From Bacillus sp. ISL-41 (GTDB taxonomy: Bacteria; Bacillota; Bacilli; Bacillales; Cytobacillaceae), in assembly GCF_018613235.1 (NCBI RefSeq), contig NZ_JAGGQP010000021.1, positions 1 to 64,000 on the forward strand: DNA of 64,000 bases, in the 5' to 3' direction. Below the pieces are notes generated by a model that did no database searches, had not been told where the DNA came from, and was given only the letters and a program-made list of their open reading frames with translations. A program made the translations under genes and the position numbers. This document shows, in pieces, positions 38,431 to 47,366 of this stretch (position 1 is the first letter of the stretch; every line of letters starts with the position of its first letter).

Positions 38431-40463
38431 TCTACATTCACCACCCCGACACTTTGGACTTCGACATTTGCTTCAAGTTCGTTATAAGACAATACAGGGA
38501 TTTGCGCAAAATACCTTTCTGTCAGCTGACGCACATACATCCGGACCGCAGGTGAACAAAGTATAATCGGTGTTTGCTCCATTATGCTCAATTGCTCTAC
38601 CTGGTTTGCCACAGATTCCAGTATTCCTTGAGAGACTGCAGGGTCCAGGGACAGGTAGTTTCCGTGCTCTGTTTGCTGAACACCTTCCGCAACCACCTTT
38701 TCTACCCTTCCCGATAGTGTAATCACCTTCAGGGTTTCACCATTTCGTGAATATTGGTTCGTGATTTGTCTTGCAAGTGCCTGACGGACGTATTCAGCAA
38801 GGATGTCTGTATCAGTTGTCACTTTTCCGTAATCAGCAAGTGTTTCGAATATAATCGGCAAATTCCTGATTGAGACATTTTCCCTAAGCAGCTTGCCCAG
38901 CACTTTTTGGATTTCACCAACTGATAAAGGATTCGGTGTCGCTTCCTCAACAAGGATCGGATAGCTTTCACGAAGGTGATCGATCAGCTGCTTCGTTTCC
39001 TGTCTGCCCAGAAGTTCATGTGCATTAGCCTTTATTACTTCTGTAATATGGGTCGAAACAACTGAAGGCGGATCGACTACTGTGTAGCCAAATATTTCTG
39101 CCTGCTCCTTCATTTCTTCCGTAATCCATTTAGCAGGCAAACCGAAACTTGGTTCAATTGTATCGATACCTTCGACAGAATCATCATCTATTCCAGGACT
39201 CATTGCCAGATAATGATCGAGAAGCAATTCTCCCCTGGCCATTTCGTTCCCTTTGATTTTCAGCCTGTATTCATTAGGCTGAAGCTGGATATTGTCCCGG
39301 ATCCTGACTACTGGAATGACTAGTCCAAGCTCAATGGCCAGCTGCCTTCTGATCATGACAATCCGGTCCAGAAGATCTCCTCCCTGGTTAGCGTCGGCCA
39401 GAGGTATCAAACCATATCCGAACTCAAACTCAATCGGATCAACATTCAATAGATTGACCACACTCTCAGGACTCTTCATCTCGTCCATCTGTATGTCTTC
39501 TTCCATTTCCTGCAGCTGCTGCTTATCCGGCTCAGGAACACGGGAGAAGGAGTACCCGCCAAATGCCATCAATGCCGCAATCGGAATCGTCAGCAAATCG
39601 TGGATGGGCGTAAACAGCCCTAGCAGGAAAATCGTTCCTGCACCGACATACAGCATTTTAGGATAAGCCAGCAACTGTGAAGTAATGTCAACTCCAAGGT
39701 TCCCATCAGATGCAGCTCGAGTGACCACTATACCCGTGGCTGTCGAGATCAGAAGTGCAGGGATCTGGCTGACAATTCCGTCACCAACTGTCAAAAGGGA
39801 GTATTTTTGCGCAGCATCTGCAATCCCAAGACCTTGCTGTGTCATACCGATAACAATCCCAAAAATCAAGTTGATCAGAACGATGATGATTCCAGCGATG
39901 GCATCTCCCTTTACGAATTTACTAGCACCATCCATCGCACCGTAAAAATCTGCTTCTCTACTTACTTTTTCACGACGTTCTCGTGCCTGCTGTTCAGAAA
40001 TCATCCCGGCATTCAAATCAGCATCAATACTCATTTGCTTACCAGGCATTGCATCAAGGGTAAACCTTGCTGCAACCTCTGATACACGCTCGGAACCCTT
40101 CGTGATGACAATGAACTGGATGATGATCAAGATCAGGAACACTACCATCCCGACAACAACATTCCCCCCGACAACGAATGTACCGAAGGTCTCAACCACC
40201 CCTCCAGCTTCACCTTTTGAAAGGATGGATCGTGTTGTTGAAACATTCAAACCAAGTCTGAATAAAGTTAACAACAGCAGCAGTGAAGGAAAAACAGAAA
40301 ACTGGAGCGGTTCAGTCATATTCATTGTGTTCAACAGCACCAGAAGTGCAATTGAGATGTTTACCATGATTAGTACACTTAACAGCCATGGGGGAAAAGG
40401 AATGATCAACATGGCTACGATTAAGATGACACTAAGCAGGACGGACAGGTCTCTTGCTGACAT
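38427..40463 (-). CDS. flhA: Flagellar export gate protein FlhA
   Basis: FlhA forms the nonameric ring of the flagellar type III export gate. The 678-residue protein has eight predicted membrane helices in residues 1-310, including the conserved cytoplasmic loop with RFTLDAMPGKQMSIDADLN. A large cytosolic C-terminal domain binds export chaperones. It lies between flhB and flhF. Length and composition are normal. Confidence 0.98.
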   Translation of the reverse strand: MSARDLSVLLSVILIVAMLIIPFPPWLLSVLIMVNISIALLVLLNTMNMTEPLQFSVFPSLLLLLTLFRLGLNVSTTRSILSKGEAGGVVETFGTFVVGGNVVVGMVVFLILIIIQFIVITKGSERVSEVAARFTLDAMPGKQMSIDADLNAGMISEQQARERREKVSREADFYGAMDGASKFVKGDAIAGIIIVLINLIFGIVIGMTQQGLGIADAAQKYSLLTVGDGIVSQIPALLISTATGIVVTRAASDGNLGVDITSQLLAYPKMLYVGAGTIFLLGLFTPIHDLLTIPIAALMAFGGYSFSRVPEPDKQQLQEMEEDIQMDEMKSPESVVNLLNVDPIEFEFGYGLIPLADANQGGDLLDRIVMIRRQLAIELGLVIPVVRIRDNIQLQPNEYRLKIKGNEMARGELLLDHYLAMSPGIDDDSVEGIDTIEPSFGLPAKWITEEMKEQAEIFGYTVVDPPSVVSTHITEVIKANAHELLGRQETKQLIDHLRESYPILVEEATPNPLSVGEIQKVLGKLLRENVSIRNLPIIFETLADYGKVTTDTDILAEYVRQALARQITNQYSRNGETLKVITLSGRVEKVVAEGVQQTEHGNYLSLDPAVSQGILESVANQVEQLSIMEQTPIILCSPAVRMYVRQLTERYFAQIPVLSYNELEANVEVQSVGVVNVE

Positions 40464-40498
40464 ACTACTTCTCTCCTAAACACTGCATACCTGAAGAA

Positions 40499-41584
40499 TT
40501 ACAGCACTTTATTTTTTGTTTGATACACAAAGGCCAGGATTTCAGCCACCGCTTTGAAAAACTCCTCAGGGATGGGATCACCGATCTCAGCCTGGCTGTA
40601 TAACGCCCTCGCCAAAGGACGGTTCTCGATAGACATAATCTCATTTTCCTTGGCAATCAATTTAATCTTCTGTGCAACAAAGTCGACACCCTTTGCCACA
40701 ACGATCGGGGCATCAGCCTTCTGCTCGTCATACTTTAGTGCGATCGCGAAGTGAGTCGGGTTCGTAATGACCACATCCGCTTTTGGAACTTCTTGCATCA
40801 TCCGCCGCATTGCCATCTCTCTTTGCTTCTGCTTAATCTTAGACTTGATAAGAGGATCCCCTTCGATGTTTTTGTACTCATCTTTCAAGTCTTGCTTTGA
40901 CATGCGGATACTTTTCTCATAATCATATTTTTGGTACAGATAATCCAATAATGATAAAAATAGCAATGCTCCGGAAGCAAAAAGGCCCATTTGGAGCGTC
41001 AGCCCTGCAATAGTTGCCAATGCAGCACCAACACTCTTATTAGCGAGGAGAAGTACCTCGTCCAACCGCAACCACAGGACTGAGAAAGCGACCACGCCTA
41101 CGAAGGTGATTTTAAGGATCGATTTTAGCAATTCAACGATTGCCCTCATTGAAAAAATTCTCTTGAAGCCGCTGATCGGATTGATTTTCTCAAGTTTCAT
41201 TTGGATTGCTTCAGTCGAAAACATATAGCCGACTTGGATGTAGTTGGCAGCAACCCCTGCGATCAAAGCGACGATCATGACAGGACCCAGGAAGATGACC
41301 AATTCAGCCAATATTTCAATTACAATAGATTCGATATTATTCGCAGTCAAATCCATTAACATATAGTTTTGCAAGGAATGGCGAAGGACACCGATAAGTC
41401 TCTCCATCATCACACTGCCAAAAAACATCAAAAACAAAAACACAGCAAGAAGGACAATGGCAGTATTGACGTCCTGGCTTTTGGCAACCTGTCCTTTTTT
41501 CCGAGCGTCCTGTCTCTTTTTGGGAGTCGCTTTTTCTGTTTTTTCACCGGCAAAATACTGCAGGTCTAACCTTAAATACTCCAT
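40499..41584 (-). CDS. flhB: Flagellar export gate protein FlhB
   Basis: FlhB controls the switch in export substrate from hook to filament. The 361-residue protein has four membrane helices in residues 40-215 and a cytoplasmic domain with the self-cleavage motif NPTH at 275-278. The N-terminus (LDLQYFAGEKTEKATPKKR) is very conserved. The ATG follows directly on the fliR stop codon (TAAATG) with GGAGGAG upstream. The motif predicts normal autocleavage. Confidence 0.98.
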   Translation of the reverse strand: MEYLRLDLQYFAGEKTEKATPKKRQDARKKGQVAKSQDVNTAIVLLAVFLFLMFFGSVMMERLIGVLRHSLQNYMLMDLTANNIESIVIEILAELVIFLGPVMIVALIAGVAANYIQVGYMFSTEAIQMKLEKINPISGFKRIFSMRAIVELLKSILKITFVGVVAFSVLWLRLDEVLLLANKSVGAALATIAGLTLQMGLFASGALLFLSLLDYLYQKYDYEKSIRMSKQDLKDEYKNIEGDPLIKSKIKQKQREMAMRRMMQEVPKADVVITNPTHFAIALKYDEQKADAPIVVAKGVDFVAQKIKLIAKENEIMSIENRPLARALYSQAEIGDPIPEEFFKAVAEILAFVYQTKNKVL

Positions 41585-42361
41585 TTAAGCTCCTCCGATC
41601 AATTCCATCAAACCCCTCATTGTCGCAAGAGTAGTGGAAAACAGATCCGTTATAACCATGATCAGCACGCCCATTACCGCAATAAGTACGAGAAAGCTTA
41701 CACCGATTTTCACTGGCAGTCCGACAACGAATATATTCAATTGCGGGACGGTCCTTGCTACAATTCCAAGGGCAACATCAACCAGGAACAAGCTGCCGAC
41801 CACCGGCAAGGACATCTGGAAGGCAATAATGAACATTTTATTGAAAGACAGGATGATGAATTCCGCGATATTTTCATTCCCAAACGGTATGGCCACCTGA
41901 TCGATCGGGATAAAATCATAACTGTAAAAGATGCCATCCATCAACAGATGATGGCCGTTTACTGTCAGTAAAAACAAAAGAGCAATCGTATATAAATACT
42001 GACCCATCAGAGGACTCTGTGCCCCTGTCTGCGGATCGATGACATTTGCAATTGCAAAGCCCATCTGGAAATCTATGAAACCCCCGGCAATCTGGATGGC
42101 AGCCATCATCAATGCTGCAATGAAGCCTATGAATAAACCAACCATTGCTTCTTTGATGACCAGCAGGAAGTACGTGCTGTCTATTGCGATTTCAGGGGCT
42201 CCTATTGCTGTAAACATGATGATAGAAAGCATGAATCCAAGCCCTACTTTATGAGACGCGGGAATCGTCCGATATGAAAATAATGGCATCATCAAGAAAA
42301 AGGATGTCACCCTTACAAAAATCAGCAGGAATGCCGGAAACGATGGAATGAAATCTAGCAT
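41585..42361 (-). CDS. fliR: Flagellar export gate protein FliR
   Basis: FliR is an integral part of the FliPQR export gate. The 258-residue protein is hydrophobic with about six membrane segments and the family segment GFAIANVIDPQTG in the middle. It ends where flhB begins. The ribosome binding site is weak, so coupling to fliQ, which ends five bases earlier, is likely. Confidence 0.97.
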   Translation of the reverse strand: MLDFIPSFPAFLLIFVRVTSFFLMMPLFSYRTIPASHKVGLGFMLSIIMFTAIGAPEIAIDSTYFLLVIKEAMVGLFIGFIAALMMAAIQIAGGFIDFQMGFAIANVIDPQTGAQSPLMGQYLYTIALLFLLTVNGHHLLMDGIFYSYDFIPIDQVAIPFGNENIAEFIILSFNKMFIIAFQMSLPVVGSLFLVDVALGIVARTVPQLNIFVVGLPVKIGVSFLVLIAVMGVLIMVITDLFSTTLATMRGLMELIGGA

Positions 42362-42365
42362 CTCA

Positions 42366-42635
42366 TCAGCCTACAAACCTAGTAAGATTCGAAAAAATCT
42401 CCGTCGCATAGCTCAGCATATAACTTAGCATCCATGGACCAAAGAAAACGACTCCGACCAGCACGGCCACAATCTTTGGCACGAAAGCCAGTGTCTGTTC
42501 CTGGATCTGCGTAGTTGCCTGAAAAATACTGACGATCAAACCAACTACCAGTGCTAGAATCAACAATGGACCTGAAATCATTAAAACTGTATAAATTCCT
42601 CGTTCTGCTATTGAGATAACACCTTCTGATGTCAT
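42366..42635 (-). CDS. fliQ: Flagellar export gate protein FliQ
   Basis: FliQ is a small subunit of the export gate. The 89-residue product has two hydrophobic hairpin helices (about residues 15-38 and 50-75) and the segment ATTQIQEQTLAFVPK that is conserved in the family. I use the ATG at 42635 because AGGTG is seven bases upstream. The ATG two codons before it almost touches that site. Confidence 0.96.
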   Translation of the reverse strand: MTSEGVISIAERGIYTVLMISGPLLILALVVGLIVSIFQATTQIQEQTLAFVPKIVAVLVGVVFFGPWMLSYMLSYATEIFSNLTRFVG

Positions 42636-42649
42636 TTTCATTCACCTGC

Positions 42650-43315
42650 TTAAAAACTTTGTAATAATGATTTCACGACTAAATACCATCCATCTACCAT
42701 GACAAAAAGTAAAATCTTAAATGGAAGGGAAATCATAACCGGCGGAAGCATCATCATACCCATGGACATCAGGACACTAGCCACTACCATGTCGATCACC
42801 AGAAAAGGGATGAAAATCATAAATCCAATCTGGAAAGCTGTTTTGATTTCACTGATGGCAAATGCAGGAACAAGGGCAGTCAAAGGGATATCCTGAACCG
42901 ATTCAGGAGTTTCAGCCTTTGAATATTCAAGAAATAAAGCTAAATCCTTTTGCCTCGTATGGGCACTCATGAATTCCTTGAAAGGTATTGAAGCCCTGTC
43001 ATACGCTTGCTCCAAATTGATTTCTTCATTAAATAAAGGAGTCAGAGCTTGTTCATTCACTTCATGAAAAGTAGGTGCCATGATAAAGAATGACAGGAAC
43101 ATCGCAAGCCCGACCAACACCTGGTTAGGCGGCATTTGCTGTGTTGCAAGCGCCGTTCTGACAAAGGAAAGAACGATGATGATCCTTGTAAAACTTGTCA
43201 TTAAAATCAAGATGCCTGGCGCAATCGAAAGGACAGTCAGCAGGAGCATCAGCTTTACGGATGTTGATACACTCTCAGGAGCACTGCTGTTGAAAAACTC
43301 CATAAACTCATTCAT
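42650..43315 (-). CDS. fliP: Flagellar export gate protein FliP
   Basis: FliP forms the pentameric core of the export gate. The 221-residue product has four membrane segments and the signature segments LTSFTRIIIVLSFVR and IPFLVIDMVVASVLMSMGMMM. The first helix region can serve as a signal sequence in this family. The start at 43315 overlaps the end of fliO by 8 bases. The open frame extends 21 codons further, but there it only mirrors fliO. Confidence 0.97.
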   Translation of the reverse strand: MNEFMEFFNSSAPESVSTSVKLMLLLTVLSIAPGILILMTSFTRIIIVLSFVRTALATQQMPPNQVLVGLAMFLSFFIMAPTFHEVNEQALTPLFNEEINLEQAYDRASIPFKEFMSAHTRQKDLALFLEYSKAETPESVQDIPLTALVPAFAISEIKTAFQIGFMIFIPFLVIDMVVASVLMSMGMMMLPPVMISLPFKILLFVMVDGWYLVVKSLLQSF

Positions 43316-43964
43316 TTTTTTCTGACCCTTTCTTCTGTATCTCCTCAAGCATTTTCTTTCTTCCGCTTGCCATATCATTCAGCTGATTCTTCAGCAATGC
43401 GGAAAATTCGGAACGCTGATTGCCGCCATCTCTTTTCGCTCTTTTAAGCAACTTTGTCACAATATCGCTTGGCTGTACAAGCTGCTCCATTTTATTGTTA
43501 TAATCCTGGATGACTTGGCTGTACTCTTCCGGGTCGTCTATTTCTTTTAACAGCTGTATATTCTCTCCCACGCCAACAATGAGAAGTTTATTGCCCGCTT
43601 TTACAATCTGAACCGATCTGTTGGCTCCCAAGCTTGTACCTCCAAGATTTTCAACAAGCTGCGAGCTTTTATACGTCAGGCTCTTTTTATTGATGAATTT
43701 GAGGAGGAAGTAGATTAATGCTGCCACAAAGGCAGTAGCAAGGATCATCCTGAGAAAATCAAGAAAACCGACCCCTACCTTGGATTTTTTATCGTCTGAT
43801 TGCTTTGTTGTCTTATCTGCCTGTCCATCATCACACGACTCAGGGTTATTCATACAATCCTGCACGCTTTTATTTAGCTGCTCTGCGCTCACCAAGCCAA
43901 TTGGACTGATCAGAGCAGCTAATAAGAAAAGAATTGTCGAGGCAGTTCGGATTAATCTTAACAA
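43308..43964 (-). CDS. fliO: Flagellar biosynthesis protein FliO (FliZ in B. subtilis)
   Basis: FliO helps assemble FliP into the export gate. The 218-residue product starts with a signal-like hydrophobic segment (1-27), then a short polar region with two cysteines (C37, C44), a membrane helix (about 70-90) and a cytoplasmic domain. This layout matches B. subtilis FliZ, which is the FliO orthologue. The start is a TTG at 43964 with GAGGGTG seven bases upstream. Sequence conservation in this family is low, so position carries much of the call. Confidence 0.9.
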   Translation of the reverse strand: MLRLIRTASTILFLLAALISPIGLVSAEQLNKSVQDCMNNPESCDDGQADKTTKQSDDKKSKVGVGFLDFLRMILATAFVAALIYFLLKFINKKSLTYKSSQLVENLGGTSLGANRSVQIVKAGNKLLIVGVGENIQLLKEIDDPEEYSQVIQDYNNKMEQLVQPSDIVTKLLKRAKRDGGNQRSEFSALLKNQLNDMASGRKKMLEEIQKKGSEKNE

Positions 43965-43995
43965 TTTGCCGCACCCTCTAAATGATAAAAGTTCA

Positions 43996-44358
43996 CTAGC
44001 TTAGTGTTTTGGAAATCGCTTCAATAACACGGTCTGCCTGGAATGGTTTTACGATGAAATCTTTAGCTCCTGCCTGGATCGCATCGATGACCATCGCTTG
44101 CTGGCCCATTGCTGAACACATGATGACCTTTGCGTTCGGATTGATTTTTTTGATTTCCTTTAATGAAGTGATGCCATCCATTTCCGGCATGGTAATATCC
44201 ATTGTGACAAGGTCAGGCTGGAATTCTTTATATTTTTCAAGTGCCTGTGCACCGTCTGCTGCTTCTGCGACGACTTCAAAGCCGTTTTTTGTCAAAATGT
44301 CCTTAATCATCATTCTCATGAAAGCCGCATCGTCTACGACTAAAATCTTGTTCGCCAT
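43996..44358 (-). CDS. cheY: Chemotaxis response regulator CheY
   Basis: CheY-P binds the flagellar switch; in B. subtilis it promotes counterclockwise rotation. The 120-residue product is a single receiver domain with the acidic pair D9-D10, the phosphorylation site D54 in DLVTMDITMPEMDG, and the conserved lysine in VKPFQ. CAGGGGGAA precedes the start. It lies between fliY and fliO as in B. subtilis. Confidence 0.98.
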   Translation of the reverse strand: MANKILVVDDAAFMRMMIKDILTKNGFEVVAEAADGAQALEKYKEFQPDLVTMDITMPEMDGITSLKEIKKINPNAKVIMCSAMGQQAMVIDAIQAGAKDFIVKPFQADRVIEAISKTLS

Positions 44359-44376
44359 TGAAATTCCCCCTGAAGA

Positions 44377-45642
44377 TTATTTTAATTTTTTAATGCGGTC
44401 GCTCTGGCTGATTATATCAGTAACACGGACACCAAAATTCTCATCAATAACTACTACTTCTCCCTGGGCAATCAATCGATTGTTAACCAGGATATCGACT
44501 GGTTCGCCAGCGAGTTTGTCCAGTTCGATGATTGAACCGGATCCCAGCTCAAGGATGTCTCTGACTGAGCGCTTCGTTCTGCCCAGTTCAACAGTTACCT
44601 GAAGCGGGATATCTAGCAGCATATCCAGGTTCTTTGTTTCCGCCTGCTGTGGCTGTGATGATTCGAAGCTGGAAAACACTGCTGGCTGGACCGTAGGCTG
44701 TGCGCCAGTCATCACATTGCCAAAATGCTGTGGTCCCGATTGCATCGGTTGAGAATAGCCATGTTGTTGTGGAACATTTTGATAGGTTGGCTGCTGATAA
44801 TAAGCAGGCTCCTGATGCCCTTGATATTCCGGCTGTTGCACTGGTTGATAGTGGGCATTATTTTGGTTTTCCTGAATAGGATTCATTTTGCTATGTTCAA
44901 CCGGATGACTTTGCGGGATAGCCGGTGACGGTTTTTCCGGTACTGCCTCCTGGGCTGCTCCTGGATTCAAGAGTTCGTCAACCAGGCTTTTGGCGAAAGT
45001 GACTGGCAAAAGCTGCATAATATTTGAATCTATTAAATTACCGATTTTTAACGAGAATGAGACCTTAACCAAAATATCATCCTCAGGAATCGATTCAGTG
45101 CCTTCACCTTCAATGACATTCAACAGATTGATATTGGGAGGTGAAATATCAACTCTTTTGCTAAAGACTGTCGACATGGAGGTAGCCGCAGATCCCATCA
45201 TCTGGTTCATTGCCTCTTGTACGGCACTCAGCTGGATTTCGTCCAGTAAATCCCTTGGGTTCAATCCATCGCCGCCCAGCATTAAATCGGCGATGATTGC
45301 CGCGTCATTCTGCTGGATGACAAGCATATTGCTGCCGGTAAAACCTTCTGTGTAATGAACCTGGACGGCCACATAAGGATCTGGAAAAGCATCTTCCAAT
45401 TTCGACTTGTGCACCACTGTAACCGTAGGGGTATTAATTTCTACCTTCTGGTTTAATAAAGTTGATAGTGCGGTAGCTGAACTGCCAAATGATATATTGC
45501 CTATTTCTCCTAACGCATCTCTTTCCATAAAAGAAAAATAGTCATCCACATTCATTGTACTTTCTGTTTCTTCTGCTTCATCAGAGGTTCCTCTAAGAAG
45601 CGCATCGATTTCATCTTGAGATAACATGTCATCGCTCACCAT
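44377..45642 (-). CDS. fliY: Flagellar switch protein and CheY-P phosphatase FliY
   Basis: FliY replaces FliN in Bacillus and adds a phosphatase activity that resets CheY-P. The product of about 421 residues has an N-terminal CheY-binding peptide (MLSQDEIDALLRG), a CheC-like domain with GEIGNISFGSSATALS and a second E-N motif (QEAMNQMMGSA), a long Q- and P-rich linker (about 250-330), and a C-terminal SpoA domain like FliN. The exact start is uncertain among 45645, 45642 and 45639; all overlap the end of fliM and lie behind GGGAGGAG. Confidence 0.96.
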   Translation of the reverse strand: MVSDDMLSQDEIDALLRGTSDEAEETESTMNVDDYFSFMERDALGEIGNISFGSSATALSTLLNQKVEINTPTVTVVHKSKLEDAFPDPYVAVQVHYTEGFTGSNMLVIQQNDAAIIADLMLGGDGLNPRDLLDEIQLSAVQEAMNQMMGSAATSMSTVFSKRVDISPPNINLLNVIEGEGTESIPEDDILVKVSFSLKIGNLIDSNIMQLLPVTFAKSLVDELLNPGAAQEAVPEKPSPAIPQSHPVEHSKMNPIQENQNNAHYQPVQQPEYQGHQEPAYYQQPTYQNVPQQHGYSQPMQSGPQHFGNVMTGAQPTVQPAVFSSFESSQPQQAETKNLDMLLDIPLQVTVELGRTKRSVRDILELGSGSIIELDKLAGEPVDILVNNRLIAQGEVVVIDENFGVRVTDIISQSDRIKKLK

Positions 45643-46630
45643 CATCGTCTCCTCCCTTAAATGTATCAAACACTTGAATGGCTAACTTTTTGTTCAATTT
45701 CCCTGGCTGTCCAACAAATTTAGGGATATCTCCGACTTTTATCAGTAAAGGCTGGTCTATTTGCTGATTCAGTTCAATTACATCGCCTATATCAAGCATC
45801 AGGAAGTCCTGAATCGAGATTTCGGACGACCCTATTTCCGCTGTAATTGAGACATCAGCCTTTTGGATTTCACTCTGCAGTACTGAATTTTCAATTGGCA
45901 AGCTTTGTTTCTTATCGGACTGCATCCAATATTTCACTGACAATTTAGGAATGATTGGCTCCAGAACGACATGCGGTATGCATATATTAATCATTCCGCT
46001 TGCTTCACCGATTGTAGTGTTCAACGAAATCACCACTACGGTTTCATTCGGGGAAACCATTTGCAAAAATTGCGGATTGATTTCAAATTCCGAAAGCTGC
46101 GGATCGATATCGGAAATTGACCCCCAAGCTTCCCTGAAATTTTCAAAAGCTTTCTCAAACATACTGGACATGATCCTGGTTTCGATTTCTGTCAAGCTAT
46201 CGACTTTATTATGGCTTGAGCCTTTTCCTCCAAGCAGCCTGTCCATCATTGCGTATGCAATGTTAGGGTTGACCTCCATCAGGATCCTGCCCTCCAGTGG
46301 TTCTACATCAAAAACATTCAATATCGTCATTTTGGGAATGGACCGGATAAATTCCTCGTATGGGATCTGGTCTGCTGACGCGACACTGATGTTTACATAT
46401 GTCCTTAACTGGGCGGAGAAAAAAGTAGTCAATAACCTGGAAAAGTTTTCATGGATTCGGGTAAGGCTGCGGATTTGATCTTTCGAGAAACGCAAAGCTC
46501 TTCTAAAATCATAAACTTTAACCCTTTTTTCTACTTGTTCTTTCTTTAATTCATCCGCATCCATTTCTCCTGTTGATAATGCTGATAACAAAGCATCAAT
46601 TTCGCTTTGCGACAATACATCTCCCGACAT
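45629..46630 (-). CDS. fliM: Flagellar motor switch protein FliM
   Basis: FliM forms part of the C-ring and binds CheY-P. The 333-residue product has the N-terminal CheY-binding segment (LSQSEIDALLSAL), a CheC-like middle domain without the phosphatase residues, and a C-terminal SpoA domain. The ATG at 46630 has GGAGGTGAGGAG upstream. It overlaps the beginning of fliY. Confidence 0.97.
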   Translation of the reverse strand: MSGDVLSQSEIDALLSALSTGEMDADELKKEQVEKRVKVYDFRRALRFSKDQIRSLTRIHENFSRLLTTFFSAQLRTYVNISVASADQIPYEEFIRSIPKMTILNVFDVEPLEGRILMEVNPNIAYAMMDRLLGGKGSSHNKVDSLTEIETRIMSSMFEKAFENFREAWGSISDIDPQLSEFEINPQFLQMVSPNETVVVISLNTTIGEASGMINICIPHVVLEPIIPKLSVKYWMQSDKKQSLPIENSVLQSEIQKADVSITAEIGSSEISIQDFLMLDIGDVIELNQQIDQPLLIKVGDIPKFVGQPGKLNKKLAIQVFDTFKGGDDDGER

Positions 46631-46672
46631 GCTCCTCACCTCCATATAGTTACTGTAATATAATTCAATCTG

Positions 46673-47101
46673 TTATTGGAGGAGAGAACCTGTTATGTAG
46701 ACCTTTTCGACCTTCCCTTCAAGCATCAGGTCATTTATCTTCGTTTTCAGGACTTCTTCAAGGTTCATCTTGCCTTCCTTGCCTTGCAGTTCTTCTGCCT
46801 TTTTCTCGGATAGTTCATAAATAATCAGGTTTTTCACCTGAAAATCTCTCTTTTCCAACTCTTCTTTTGCTTTTTTGCCGTCTGTTTCAATTTTAAAAGA
46901 AATTTTTATAAAATCATTTGATGCAAGGTTCGTCGTTACCTCGGGAATGTCTACGGAAGCCTCCAGCACCTCATCGATGCTTGGCTCTTTTTCACCATCT
47001 TCAGCTGTAAGTTTCATAACCGCTACAACTGCGATTGTCCCTACAAGCAATATGGCTACCAGCATGACCGACATAATCATTACCAGCTTATTATTCTTCA
47101 T
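46673..47101 (-). CDS. fliL: Flagellar basal body-associated protein FliL
   Basis: FliL is a single-pass membrane protein that surrounds the stator and supports torque. The 142-residue product has a membrane helix at about residues 7-28 and an extracytoplasmic domain with the family end VYITGSLLQ. Its start overlaps the last 11 bases of swrD, so translation is coupled. Confidence 0.95.
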   Translation of the reverse strand: MKNNKLVMIMSVMLVAILLVGTIAVVAVMKLTAEDGEKEPSIDEVLEASVDIPEVTTNLASNDFIKISFKIETDGKKAKEELEKRDFQVKNLIIYELSEKKAEELQGKEGKMNLEEVLKTKINDLMLEGKVEKVYITGSLLQ

Positions 47102-47312
47102 GATTCAGTTCCTCCAACATTCGCCCTCCAAGAAGGCCGACACTCTGATAAAATTCCTGGATTAATTTGCTCACTTCTTCTTCACTTTCCCTTACGACAT
47201 ACTTTCGTCCATTGGTCAAGGTAATCGTTGTGTCCGGAAAAGCTTCCACTGCTTCGATAAATAATGAATTAATCCTAAATGATTTACCGTTTAATTTCGT
47301 TACTTTAATCAC
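47091..47312 (-). CDS. swrD: Swarming motility protein SwrD (FlbD family)
   Basis: SwrD is a small protein required for full flagellar power and swarming in B. subtilis; it is thought to act with the stator. The 73-residue product is of the FlbD family, with the segments IKVTKLNGKSF and ITLTNGRKYVV. The start is a GTG at 47312. No clear Shine-Dalgarno sequence is seen before it; a strong hairpin occupies 47322-47353 instead. It lies between flgE and fliL as in B. subtilis (ylzI). Confidence 0.92.
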   Translation of the reverse strand: MIKVTKLNGKSFRINSLFIEAVEAFPDTTITLTNGRKYVVRESEEEVSKLIQEFYQSVGLLGGRMLEELNHEE

Positions 47313-47321
47313 TATAATTCA

Positions 47322-47353
47322 CAGGGGCTAAAAGGATCTCCCTTTCAGCCCTG
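47322..47353 (-). promoter_or_regulatory. Strong hairpin just upstream of swrD
   Basis: On the minus strand CAGGGCTGAAAGG pairs with CCTTTTAGCCCCTG, one bulge and one mismatch apart, around the loop GAGAT. It ends 9 bases before the GTG start of swrD and begins 13 bases after the flgE stop. No T-run follows, so it is not an intrinsic terminator. A role in processing or translation control is an inference. Confidence 0.6.
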
Positions 47354-47366
47354 CTCCTCTCCTAGT

